Of a stretch of 17,545 nucleotides of DNA, positions 1 to 7,001 are shown one piece after another. Where the stretch lies: NCBI GenBank assembly GCA_947259605.1, contig CAMYMX010000016.1, forward strand, positions 1-17,545. The letters are read 5' to 3'. The stretch's first letter is position 1, and each line of letters begins with the position of its first letter. This DNA is from an uncultured Polyangiaceae bacterium. Lineage in GTDB: Bacteria; Myxococcota_A; Polyangia; Polyangiales; Houyiibacteriaceae. The notes under the pieces are model-generated. The model saw nothing but the letters and a program-made list of their open reading frames with translations. It was not told where the DNA came from and did not search any database. The position numbers were made by a program, and so were the translations under genes.

Positions 1-2
1 TG

Positions 3-452
3 GTCGCGCTGGCGCTCGTCGAGCCCTTGGAGCTCTTTCAGCACATCGCCGAGCAGGTCCGCGAGAAGCTTCTAGACCTGTTCAGCTGGGAGTCGGGCAC
101 CGCGACTTTTTACGATGGAGTTGACCCGCCCAGCAGCGGCTTTCCCCTGCGACTCGATGCCTGGGAGATCCTCGATCGTGGTCTGCGGCGCCGCATCGCC
201 GCCGGCCTGGAAACCAAGCTGATCTTGGAACGTGGACAGGATCGCGTCGCTCAGCCCGGACGAATTGACACGGCTTTGGCTGTTGCGGCCCTCCCGGACG
301 ACATTCGGGCCGCGCTCAGACTTTGCGAGACACCGCAGAGCATCGAGCGGCTGGCGCAATTCGTCACTGAGCAGCCGGGCAACCGTGACCCACAGCGCGG
401 TTACCGGGTCGTCGCGATTCTACTCAGCCTTGGCGCCGTCCAGTGGGTCTGA
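3..452 (+). CDS. C-terminal part of a DUF4388 (PATAN-like) domain protein, 5' end outside window
   Basis: The reading frame is open from the left edge (base 3) to TGA at 450-452, so this is the last ~149 residues of a longer protein. The TTG at 27 is not convincing as a start because the frame continues upstream without a stop. The visible part reads L-F-S-W-E-S-G-T-A-T-F-Y-D-G, then P-L-R-L-D-A-W-E-I-L, then a basic helix. This pattern is typical of DUF4388 domains, which in Myxococcota occur in multidomain signalling proteins, often with response-regulator or gliding-related modules. The tail (about the last 55 residues) looks helical and winged-helix-like, ending L-S-L-G-A-V-Q-W-V. Function is unknown and the N-terminal partner domain cannot be seen. 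The family call is by pattern only and moderately sure. An 86-bp gap separates it from serA. Confidence 0.5.
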   Translation, partial: VALALVEPLELFQHIAEQVREKLLDLFSWESGTATFYDGVDPPSSGFPLRLDAWEILDRGLRRRIAAGLETKLILERGQDRVAQPGRIDTALAVAALPDDIRAALRLCETPQSIERLAQFVTEQPGNRDPQRGYRVVAILLSLGAVQWV

Positions 453-471
453 GCGCGGTCGCCGCCCCTCC

Positions 472-500
472 TTGACCCTTCGATAGGCTGCTGCTAGCTC
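472..500 (+). promoter_or_regulatory. candidate sigma70-type promoter for the serA-hisZ-purA cluster
   Basis: In the 86-bp gap before serA there is TTGACC (472-477, 5 of 6 to the -35 consensus), then 17 nt, then TAGCTC (495-500), a poor -10. No other -35-like hexamer is evident in the gap. A Shine-Dalgarno AGGAG at 529-533 follows, 5 nt before the serA ATG. The weak -10 keeps this tentative. Confidence 0.3.
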
Positions 501-538
501 TGCGCCCGGCTTTTCTAGCCGAATTCATAGGAGTAGCG

Positions 539-2128
539 ATGCCCAACGTACGTGTCCTCGTGTCCGACAAGCTCGCCGAGGCGGGGCTCCAAGTCTTGCG
601 CGATGCGCCTGGTGTAGACCTCGAGTTTCGACCCGGCATGAGTGAAGATGAGCTGTGTGAGGTCATTGGTGACTACGACGGCCTCATCATCCGCTCGGCC
701 ACCCAGGTCACTCCGCGCGTCATCGAAAGCGCGGACCGCCTGAGAGTCGTCGGCCGCGCTGGGATCGGTGTCGACAACGTGGACATCCCGGCTGCGAGCC
801 GACGAGGCATCGTAGTGATGAACACGCCTACGGGGAACTCGGTGACGACGGCCGAACACGCCCTGGCGCTGCTCGCCTCCCTCGCGAGGAAGATTCCACA
901 GGCGGTCACGTCGATGCGCGGCGGCAAGTGGGAGAAGAGCAAGTTTCAGGGACGCGAAATCGCATTCAAGACGCTCGGTATCATCGGCCTCGGCAACATC
1001 GGACGTATCGTGGCCGACCGTGCACAGGGTCTGAAATTGAAGGTCATCGGCGTAGACCCGTTGATGAGCAGCGATCGCGCCGCCGAGCTCGGGATCGAGC
1101 TGGTCGAGCTCGACGATCTGTTCAAGCGGGCCGACTTTTTGACGATTCACGCACCGCTCACGCCCGAGACCAAAAACATGATCGACGACGCGGCCTTCAA
1201 GAAGATGAAGAGCAGCGCACTGCTGGTGAATGCAGCCCGCGGTGGGATCGTGGACGAGGAGGCCCTCGCTCGCGCGATCACCGCAGGCGAAATCGCCGGC
1301 GCCGCTCTCGACGTGTTCAGCAAAGAGCCAATCGATGGCGATCACCCACTGCTCAGTCTGGACAACGTCTTGTGTACGCCGCACCTCGGGGCATCGACCT
1401 CGGAAGCCCAGGAGCGCGTTGCCGTCGAAATCGCGGAGCAAGCGATCGGCTACCTTCAACTCGGCATCGTCAAGAACGCCGTCAACGTGCCAGCGCTCCC
1501 ACAGGAAATCGCAGAGCGGCTCAAGCCGTATCTCGACGTCGCCAAGTTGCTCGGCAGCTTGGTGGGCCAGCTCGATCCGGTCGACGTGCGCGAGCTGCGG
1601 GTGACCTGCACGGGCGAAGCGGGCGAGCTCGGCGTGACTCCAATTGCGCGCGCAGCTCTCGCAGGGTTCCTCGAGCATCACCTCGAAGAGCCCGTCAATC
1701 CGATCAGCGCACCCTATGAGGCGCAAGAGCGCGGCATTCGTCTCGCCGAGGTCAAAGAAGCAAGCGACCGGTACGCGACGACGGTGCGCGTGACCGTCAC
1801 CGGCGAAAAGGGCATCCACACGGCAACCGGCACACCGGGCCGCAGGGGCGAGCCGCGTCTCGTCGGCCTCGAGGGCTACGAAATCGACACCGTGATGGAC
1901 GGCCCCCTCGTCATCATTCGCAACGAGGACCGACCCGGCGTCATCGGATCGGTCGGTACGCTGCTCGGCAACCGCGGGATCAACGTCTCGCGGATGCAGG
2001 TCGGGCTCGACGAACAGGGTGGGCAGGCATTGGCGATCTGGAACGTCGATTCGATCGTGAACAGCGACGCCCTCGACGAGATCCGCGGCATCGGGTACGT
2101 GAGCAGTGTGCATACGCTGAGGCTCTGA
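539..2128 (+). CDS. serA: D-3-phosphoglycerate dehydrogenase, long (ASB + ACT) form
   Basis: This is a 529-residue enzyme that oxidises 3-phosphoglycerate to 3-phosphohydroxypyruvate with NAD, the first step of phosphorylated serine synthesis in the cytoplasm. Residues 1-315 form the D-2-hydroxyacid dehydrogenase fold. The Rossmann motif GLGNIGR is at 150-156, and the expected catalytic triad is present: R234 (in N-A-A-R-G-G-I-V-D), E263 and H282 (in C-T-P-H-L-G-A-S-T). Residues ~320-450 match the intervening allosteric substrate-binding (ASB) domain of the long Mycobacterium-type enzymes. Residues ~456-529 are an ACT domain (R-N-E-D-R-P-G-V-I-G...), the usual serine feedback site. The start is supported by AGGAG 5 nt upstream. 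It is followed after 1 nt by hisZ, so the two are probably co-transcribed. Serine inhibition is inferred from the ACT domain, not shown. Confidence 0.96.
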   Translation: MPNVRVLVSDKLAEAGLQVLRDAPGVDLEFRPGMSEDELCEVIGDYDGLIIRSATQVTPRVIESADRLRVVGRAGIGVDNVDIPAASRRGIVVMNTPTGNSVTTAEHALALLASLARKIPQAVTSMRGGKWEKSKFQGREIAFKTLGIIGLGNIGRIVADRAQGLKLKVIGVDPLMSSDRAAELGIELVELDDLFKRADFLTIHAPLTPETKNMIDDAAFKKMKSSALLVNAARGGIVDEEALARAITAGEIAGAALDVFSKEPIDGDHPLLSLDNVLCTPHLGASTSEAQERVAVEIAEQAIGYLQLGIVKNAVNVPALPQEIAERLKPYLDVAKLLGSLVGQLDPVDVRELRVTCTGEAGELGVTPIARAALAGFLEHHLEEPVNPISAPYEAQERGIRLAEVKEASDRYATTVRVTVTGEKGIHTATGTPGRRGEPRLVGLEGYEIDTVMDGPLVIIRNEDRPGVIGSVGTLLGNRGINVSRMQVGLDEQGGQALAIWNVDSIVNSDALDEIRGIGYVSSVHTLRL

Positions 2129-2129
2129 G

Positions 2130-3473
2130 ATGCCCCCTTCGCCGCGAAAGCGACCGGCCCGGAGCGATGCGCGGCTCGGGACCTCGAGTCCTGGCCTGCC
2201 GATGACTCCTCCCGGTGGCATGCGCGACCTCCTGCCGCCCGAGTCCATGACGCGGACCCTTCTTTGGCAGGGGCTGATGGAGACCTTCGACCTCTACGGC
2301 TACCAGCGGGTCACCACCCCACCCGTCGAGTACGCGGAAGTGATCGAACGCGGGCTCGGCACGGTTGACCGCCGCGACCTCGTGCGATTCATCGAGCCCG
2401 ATTCAGGCGAGGTCGCGCTGCTGCGGCCGGACATGACGCCGCAGATTGCGCGTATCGTCGCGACGAGGCTTCAAGATCGGCCCGCGCCCTGGCGCCTCTG
2501 CTACGAGGGCACGATCGTACGACGCCGACGGGGTCGCGCGCGGAAGCAACATCAAGTTCTGCAGTGCGGCATCGAGTGCGTCGGGCTGAAGGGTCCCGAA
2601 GCCGATGCCGAAGTGATCGAGGTTGCGGTTCGCGCGTGCGAACAAGTCGGCCTCGAGGATTTCCTGGTGGAGCTCGCACAGGTGAAGATCGGCGCGGAAG
2701 TCCTCGAACACGTTCCCGCCAAAGCCCGCCTCGCAGTAGTCGAAACGCTCGCCGCCAAGGACGCGACCAATCTCGAAAAGCTGCTCAAGGAGGCCGGGGT
2801 CATCGCCAATGAGCGACGGCGCCTGATCATGCTCTGCGATCTCTACGGAGAGCGTTCGGTACTCGCGGACGCGCGGCGGGGCCTCAGGAACAGCGCCGCG
2901 CGTCGCGCGCTGGACGAGCTCGAGCGGGTCGTGGAGCGTCTGGAGTCGGCGGGCCTTGGAAACCGGGTGGCGATCGACCTGAGCGACCTGCGCCGACACA
3001 GCTACTACACCGGGGTTAGCATGACGCTTCTCGCCGCGGGGCCGGGCGAGCCGCTCGGAATGGGTGGGCGCTATGACGACCTCCTCCGCCGGTACGACGC
3101 GCCCGCACCCGCGACCGGATTCGCTTTCGAAGTCGACAACGTTCTTTGGGCTCTGTCGGAGGCAGGCGTCTCGCTCGAAGGCAAGTTGCCTTTACGCGCC
3201 GTGGTGGCCGGCGGCAGCGACGCACGCCGTCGCCGCACGGCAGAGCTCTGGCGCAGCCGCAGCGCGAGAGTGGCTGTAATCCCATCGAAAAGCGCCGATG
3301 AAGCCAAGCGGTACGGGAAGGCCTGGGACTACGACCTGTTAATCTGGCATCAAGGGAGCGGCGCGCGTCTCACGCGATTGAGGGACGGTCGCACGCGGGC
3401 ACTCGAAGGTGAGCCCGGCGACGAGCTGTTTGGGAAACTAGTCTCTTGGGCACGAGTTGGGAACGAATCATGA
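2130..3473 (+). CDS. hisZ: ATP phosphoribosyltransferase regulatory subunit HisZ (HisS-like paralogue)
   Basis: This 447-residue protein has the class II histidyl-tRNA synthetase fold. Its motifs fit HisZ, the regulatory partner of short-form HisG in the first step of histidine synthesis. It has L-R-P-D-M-T-P-Q-I-A-R and W-R-L-C-Y-E-G in place of the synthetase F-R-x-E motif 2, and L-R-R-H-S-Y-Y-T-G (YYTG at 292-295) in place of the HisS R-G-L-D-Y-Y motif. G-G-R-Y-D-D-L followed by A-T-G-F-A-F-E-V is HisZ-like. Its position directly before purA is a known hisZ-purA arrangement. Two oddities: a ~24-30 residue basic N-terminal extension before M-R-D-L-L-P-P, and ~95 C-terminal residues resembling a reduced anticodon-binding-like domain, making it longer than many HisZ. 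The start at 2130 has TGAGG 7 nt upstream. An internal ATG at 2202 is the alternative. A divergent HisS is the less likely alternative. Confidence 0.85.
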   Translation: MPPSPRKRPARSDARLGTSSPGLPMTPPGGMRDLLPPESMTRTLLWQGLMETFDLYGYQRVTTPPVEYAEVIERGLGTVDRRDLVRFIEPDSGEVALLRPDMTPQIARIVATRLQDRPAPWRLCYEGTIVRRRRGRARKQHQVLQCGIECVGLKGPEADAEVIEVAVRACEQVGLEDFLVELAQVKIGAEVLEHVPAKARLAVVETLAAKDATNLEKLLKEAGVIANERRRLIMLCDLYGERSVLADARRGLRNSAARRALDELERVVERLESAGLGNRVAIDLSDLRRHSYYTGVSMTLLAAGPGEPLGMGGRYDDLLRRYDAPAPATGFAFEVDNVLWALSEAGVSLEGKLPLRAVVAGGSDARRRRTAELWRSRSARVAVIPSKSADEAKRYGKAWDYDLLIWHQGSGARLTRLRDGRTRALEGEPGDELFGKLVSWARVGNES

Positions 3474-4750
3474 GCGCAGTGGTGGTGGTAGGGGCCCAGT
3501 GGGGCGACGAAGGCAAGGGCAAGGTCGTCGACCTCTACGCGCCGTACGCCGAGCTGATCGTTCGCTACGCGGGTGGGGCAAACGCAGGGCATACCCTCGT
3601 GGTCAACGGCGAAAAGCTGATTCTGCACTTGATCCCATCTGGCATTCTTCATGAGCAGACCCAGTGCGTCGTCGGCCAGGGCACGGTGATCGACCCCGCG
3701 GTGTTCCTGAAAGAGATTCAAGCATTGTCACAGCGCGGGGTGGCCACCGACGGCCGCCTCCTCGTGAGCCAGCGCGCGCACGTCGTCTTACCGCATCACA
3801 AGCTGATCGACGCGCTTCGAGAAAAGAAATCGAACGAGGCGATCGGAACGACCAAGCGCGGCATCGGCCCTTGCTACGAAGACAAAGTCGCGCGACGCGG
3901 CGTCCGCATGGGCGATCTGCTCCAGAGCGAAATGTTGCGTCGCAAGCTCGATGCAAACCTCGAATGCTGGCGCCCCGTGGCAGAAGACCTTGGCGGAAGC
4001 CTTCCAAGTGCCGAGGAAATTGCCGCGGAGTATGCCGCGCTCGGAGAGGCGCTTCGGGGATACATTGGCGACGCCGCTGCAATCGTGCGCAAGTCGATTG
4101 GAGCCGGCGAGAAGATCCTGCTCGAAGGCGCGCAGGGCACCATGCTCGACATCGACAATGGGACCTACCCGTTTGTGACGAGCTCGAACGCAGTGGCTGG
4201 CGGCGCCTGCGCTGGCGCGGGGATCGGACCCACCCAGATTCGCCGAGCCGTAGGGATCGCGAAGGCGTACACGACCCGCGTTGGCGGTGGCCCCTTCCCG
4301 ACCGAGCTCGAGGACGAAACCGGCCAACTTCTCCGCGATGCAGGCGCCGAGTATGGCTCGACCACCGGTCGTCCGCGCCGATGCGGCTGGCTCGATTTGG
4401 TCGCGCTTCGGCACGCGGTGGCGGTCAACGGCCTTGGCGAGCTGGCGATCACGAAGCTCGACGTCCTGACGGCTGTCGACGCGATCCAGCTCTGCGTCGC
4501 CTACGAGCTCGACGGAGAGCGGCTCGACTACCCGCCGTACGAGCGGATCGAAGCCGTCGAGCCGGTCTATGAGACGCTCGAGGGCTGGGACGAAGATCTA
4601 TCCGGCTGCCGAACACGCGCCGACCTGCCTGCCGCCGCGCAGGCTTACCTCGCTCGGATCGAACACGAGGTCGGCTGCCCGATCGGCGTGGTCAGCGTCG
4701 GCCCCGATCGCGAGGAAACCGCAGACCTTCGCGACCCGTTCGCAACCTAG
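3470..4750 (+). CDS. purA: Adenylosuccinate synthetase
   Basis: This 426-residue enzyme condenses IMP with aspartate using GTP to give adenylosuccinate, the committed step to AMP in the cytoplasm. The GTP/catalytic loop G-D-E-G-K-G-K is at 12-18 with the catalytic Asp at 14, and H41 is in N-A-G-H-T. The IMP-binding stretch G-I-G-P-C-Y-E-D-K and T-S-S-N-A-V-A-G-G-A follow, then T-R-V-G-G-G-P-F-P-T-E and S-T-T-G-R-P-R-R-C-G-W-L-D. Length matches the family (~430). The ATG at 3470 overlaps the hisZ TGA as ATGA, and the protein there begins M-S-A-V-V-V-V-G-A-Q-W-G-D, the usual N-terminus. The in-frame extension to 3446 inside hisZ is not needed. The TAG stop overlaps the ridA stop on the other strand. 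Confidence 0.97.
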   Translation: MSAVVVVGAQWGDEGKGKVVDLYAPYAELIVRYAGGANAGHTLVVNGEKLILHLIPSGILHEQTQCVVGQGTVIDPAVFLKEIQALSQRGVATDGRLLVSQRAHVVLPHHKLIDALREKKSNEAIGTTKRGIGPCYEDKVARRGVRMGDLLQSEMLRRKLDANLECWRPVAEDLGGSLPSAEEIAAEYAALGEALRGYIGDAAAIVRKSIGAGEKILLEGAQGTMLDIDNGTYPFVTSSNAVAGGACAGAGIGPTQIRRAVGIAKAYTTRVGGGPFPTELEDETGQLLRDAGAEYGSTTGRPRRCGWLDLVALRHAVAVNGLGELAITKLDVLTAVDAIQLCVAYELDGERLDYPPYERIEAVEPVYETLEGWDEDLSGCRTRADLPAAAQAYLARIEHEVGCPIGVVSVGPDREETADLRDPFAT

Positions 4751-4753
4751 GTT
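4744..4753. other. 10-bp palindrome holding the overlapping stop codons of purA and ridA
   Basis: AACCTAGGTT is a perfect 10-bp palindrome. The purA TAG lies at 4748-4750 on the plus strand and the ridA TAG at 4747-4749 on the minus strand, so the two convergent genes share two stop-codon bases. There is no intergenic DNA here and no separate terminator can be seen. Confidence 0.85.
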
Positions 4754-5139
4754 TCGACGCACGCCGTGAAATCGATTTCTACCTTTGCGCCCTTGGGGAG
4801 CGCCGCGACCTGCACAGTCGCGCGCGCCGGCGGCGTATGACCCTCGAAGAACTGCGCATAAACCTGATTCATCTTCGAGAATTCGCTCATATCCGTCAGG
4901 TACACCGTCGCTTTCACGACGTCACCTCGACTCACTCCAGCTTTCGCGAGAACCGCGTCTAGGTTTTCGAGCACCTGCCGCGTCTCCGCTTCGATATCGC
5001 CGCCGCCACGCATCTGTCCGTCAATTGGGTCGAGCGCGAGCTGTCCTGAACAGTACACCCAGGCTCCGACGGCGACGGCCTGGCAGTAAGGCCCGATCGC
5101 GGCGGGTGCTCGATCGGTCTCGATTCGTTTGTTCGTCAT
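4747..5139 (-). CDS. ridA: RidA (YjgF/YER057c/UK114) family enamine/imine deaminase
   Basis: This 130-residue cytoplasmic protein is of the RidA type. Family members are trimers that hydrolyse reactive 2-aminoacrylate and related enamine/imine intermediates made by PLP enzymes such as serine/threonine dehydratase. The signature elements are present: A-I-G-P-Y-C-Q-A near residue 15-21, C-S-G-Q-L near 30-34, and the family signature P-P-A-R-A-T-V-Q-V-A-A-L-P-K-G. R106 in it corresponds to the carboxylate-binding Arg of active RidA, and E121 follows in V-E-I-D. Length is normal. The ATG at 5139 fits the family N-terminus. The upstream Shine-Dalgarno is weak. It is convergent with purA (overlapping stops) and divergent from xthA with 24 bp between the starts. 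A true RidA role is likely because the Arg is kept, but related Rid subgroups cannot be excluded. Confidence 0.93.
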   Translation of the reverse strand: MTNKRIETDRAPAAIGPYCQAVAVGAWVYCSGQLALDPIDGQMRGGGDIEAETRQVLENLDAVLAKAGVSRGDVVKATVYLTDMSEFSKMNQVYAQFFEGHTPPARATVQVAALPKGAKVEIDFTACVET

Positions 5140-5163
5140 GATTCCATGCTACTTCATACTCGC

Positions 5164-5934
5164 ATGAAGGTCGCGACGTGGAACGTGAACTCGATCCGGG
5201 CACGCCGGCAGCATGTGGTCGACTGGCTCGATGCCGCGCAGCCGGACGTGCTCTGTCTCCAAGAGCTCAAAGTGGCCGAGAGCGACTTTCCTTACGAAGA
5301 AATCAAGGATTGCGGCTACGAAGCCGCGGTGTTCGGGCAGAAGACCTACAACGGCGTAGCGATCTTGAGCCGCCGTCCGATGTCGAACGTCGTTACGGAT
5401 CTGGGCGATTCGGAAGATGACCCGCAGGCCCGCTTGATCAGCGCAGAGGTCGACGGGGTGACGATCTTCAGCGCCTACTTTCCGAACGGCGGAGAGGTGG
5501 GCTCGGACAAGTTCGAGTACAAGCTTCGATGGATTCGGCGACTTCGGGAGGCGCTTGACGGGCGATTCGACCCCGACGCCGATCGGGTCGCCCTCTGTGG
5601 TGACTTCAACGTAGCGCCCTTCGATGACGACATCGGAAGGCCCACCGAATGGCGGTCGTCGGTGCTCGCGTGCGATGCCGTTCGTGACGCGTTGATCGAG
5701 CTTGCTTCGTTTGGGTTGCGAGACGTCTTCCGACCCTTTCATCCGACCGGTGGCGTCTTCTCTTCGTGGGACTACCGAGGCAGCGGATTCGAGAGAGGCA
5801 ACGGACTTCGGATCGACCACGTGTACTGCACCGCGAAGCTGGCCGAACGCACGATTGGCGCAATCGTCGACCGGGAGGAGCGGGCGCGCAACTCCCCCTC
5901 AGACCACGCACCGGTCGTCGTGGAGTTCGCGTGA
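5164..5934 (+). CDS. xthA: Exodeoxyribonuclease III / AP endonuclease
   Basis: This 256-residue enzyme of the endonuclease/exonuclease/phosphatase fold cuts DNA at abasic sites and removes 3'-blocking groups in base-excision repair. All catalytic positions expected from E. coli ExoIII are visible: N7, E34 (C-L-Q-E-L-K), Y105 (S-A-Y-F-P-N-G), D147 and N149 (C-G-D-F-N-V-A-P), D218 (R-I-D-H-V) and the D247-H248 pair (S-D-H-A-P). The ATG at 5164 gives the classic N-terminus M-K-V-A-T-W-N-V-N-S-I-R. An in-frame ATG at 5146 would add six residues and leave only 6 bp to ridA. No Shine-Dalgarno is evident before either, so initiation may be leaderless or weak. The TGA overlaps the GTG of the next gene (GTGA), which suggests translational coupling to two envelope genes with no obvious DNA-repair link. 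Confidence 0.95.
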   Translation: MKVATWNVNSIRARRQHVVDWLDAAQPDVLCLQELKVAESDFPYEEIKDCGYEAAVFGQKTYNGVAILSRRPMSNVVTDLGDSEDDPQARLISAEVDGVTIFSAYFPNGGEVGSDKFEYKLRWIRRLREALDGRFDPDADRVALCGDFNVAPFDDDIGRPTEWRSSVLACDAVRDALIELASFGLRDVFRPFHPTGGVFSSWDYRGSGFERGNGLRIDHVYCTAKLAERTIGAIVDREERARNSPSDHAPVVVEFA

Positions 5935-7001
5935 GCTCGCTGCTGGTCTTGGCTGGTTGCGCCCTCGTCCCCTGGGTCACCTGCTCCCTCTTCCGCGCCT
6001 GGTTTCCAGTGCACGGGTCTGCCTCCGAGCCGACCCGAGAGCGAGCGCTGTGGCACTATCGGCGCACCTGCCTCTTCGTCGGCGTGTTCGCCCTTCCGGC
6101 GGCCGCCGTTGCCGGCGCGCTCGCTGCCCACCCGGCGCTGTCAACGCGGTTTCCCACCTCCGGTGCATGGTTTTTTGGCGGCGTAAGCATGACGACCGCC
6201 GGAGTCGCCATCGCGTTGGCCAGGCGTACCCCCGAAGAAGCCGCGGCGATGTCAAAGCTAGAAACCGCCGGGCGCGCGGTGCAGGTGTCCGCGATGCCCA
6301 TTGTCGCCACCGGGCTCGCCTTGCTCGGGAGGTTCGTCGTCCAGCGGCTCGATTGGTCAGGCGGCGTCGCAGAGCCGATCATCGTGGCGCTTCTATCCGT
6401 GGTCGCCGTCGTCGTTGTGAGCCCCTGGCTCGTCATCAAGCTCGGCGTTTGGCCGGCGTTCCCCAAACGCCTGACGATCGGTGGTCGTCCCTGGCGCCTT
6501 GCACATCTTCCGGCGCCGACGCCCTATCTCACGCACGCCGCCGCACTACCCTGGCTGAGGACCGCATTGGTGAGTGACGGCTTGTTCAACCGTGCTCCGG
6601 AGCGTGACTGGCAAACGATGGTGAGATACGAGGCGGGGGGCTCGCTGAGCTCGCGGGGGAAGCGCGCGCCACGCTGGGCCCTCGCCGTTGGGCTGTCCGT
6701 CGTGCTGTTCATGGCCGCCGACGCCATTGGTGCGGACGAGCCGCGCAAGCTCGTTGCAGCGACCGCCTTGGCCGTCTTCTTCACCTTAGCGGCAAGCTGG
6801 TTCGCCAATCGGCGCTCGTCGCCGAAGCTGTCGCTCGATTCGGAAGGTCCATCGATGGAGGAGCTCGCTCAGTCGCTTCGCAGTCTGCCGCCGTTTCTCG
6901 GCCAGGCACTGCCACGCACCTCACACTCGCCGCTCGGGCAAGCGCTCTACGATCGTTTGTATGCTCTCGGCCACGACCCCGGACGAAGACCCGTTCGATG
7001 A
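5931..7001 (+). CDS. Polytopic membrane protein resembling M48 metalloprotease with a degenerate zinc motif
   Basis: This 356-residue protein starts at a GTG overlapping the xthA stop. About seven hydrophobic segments are visible: near residues 3-22, 46-66, 77-97, 121-139, 148-170, then two after the soluble part. The soluble part (~180-245) reads H-A-A-A-L-P-W-L-R-T-A-L-V-S-D-G-L-F, then a helix ending in V-R-Y-E-A-G-G (231-237). In membrane M48 (HtpX/Ste24-like) proteases the same layout is a strand ending in T/S-D-x-L-L, then x-A-V-x-H-E-x-G-H. Here both zinc histidines are replaced (Y233 and G237) while Glu 234 and A-G remain. The downstream E-x-x-A-D ligand motif is also missing. I infer a catalytically dead M48-like pseudoprotease. 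The alternative is an unrelated membrane protein with a chance match. The ATGA overlap with the M1 peptidase gene suggests linked function. Confidence 0.6.
   Translation: MSSLLVLAGCALVPWVTCSLFRAWFPVHGSASEPTRERALWHYRRTCLFVGVFALPAAAVAGALAAHPALSTRFPTSGAWFFGGVSMTTAGVAIALARRTPEEAAAMSKLETAGRAVQVSAMPIVATGLALLGRFVVQRLDWSGGVAEPIIVALLSVVAVVVVSPWLVIKLGVWPAFPKRLTIGGRPWRLAHLPAPTPYLTHAAALPWLRTALVSDGLFNRAPERDWQTMVRYEAGGSLSSRGKRAPRWALAVGLSVVLFMAADAIGADEPRKLVAATALAVFFTLAASWFANRRSSPKLSLDSEGPSMEELAQSLRSLPPFLGQALPRTSHSPLGQALYDRLYALGHDPGRRPVR

Noticed and set aside
515..2248. 577-codon open frame antisense to serA
   Set aside because: High-GC DNA leaves long empty antisense frames. The sense frame encodes an unmistakable SerA with all catalytic residues, and the antisense product shows no domain.
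3446..3469. Upstream TTG as the purA start
   Set aside because: It adds eight residues absent from the family. The ATG at 3470 overlaps the hisZ stop and gives the standard N-terminus.
2130..3473. Calling this gene hisS (histidyl-tRNA synthetase)
   Set aside because: The F-R-x-E motif 2 and the R-G-L-D-Y-Y histidine-binding motif are changed as in HisZ, and it sits directly before purA.
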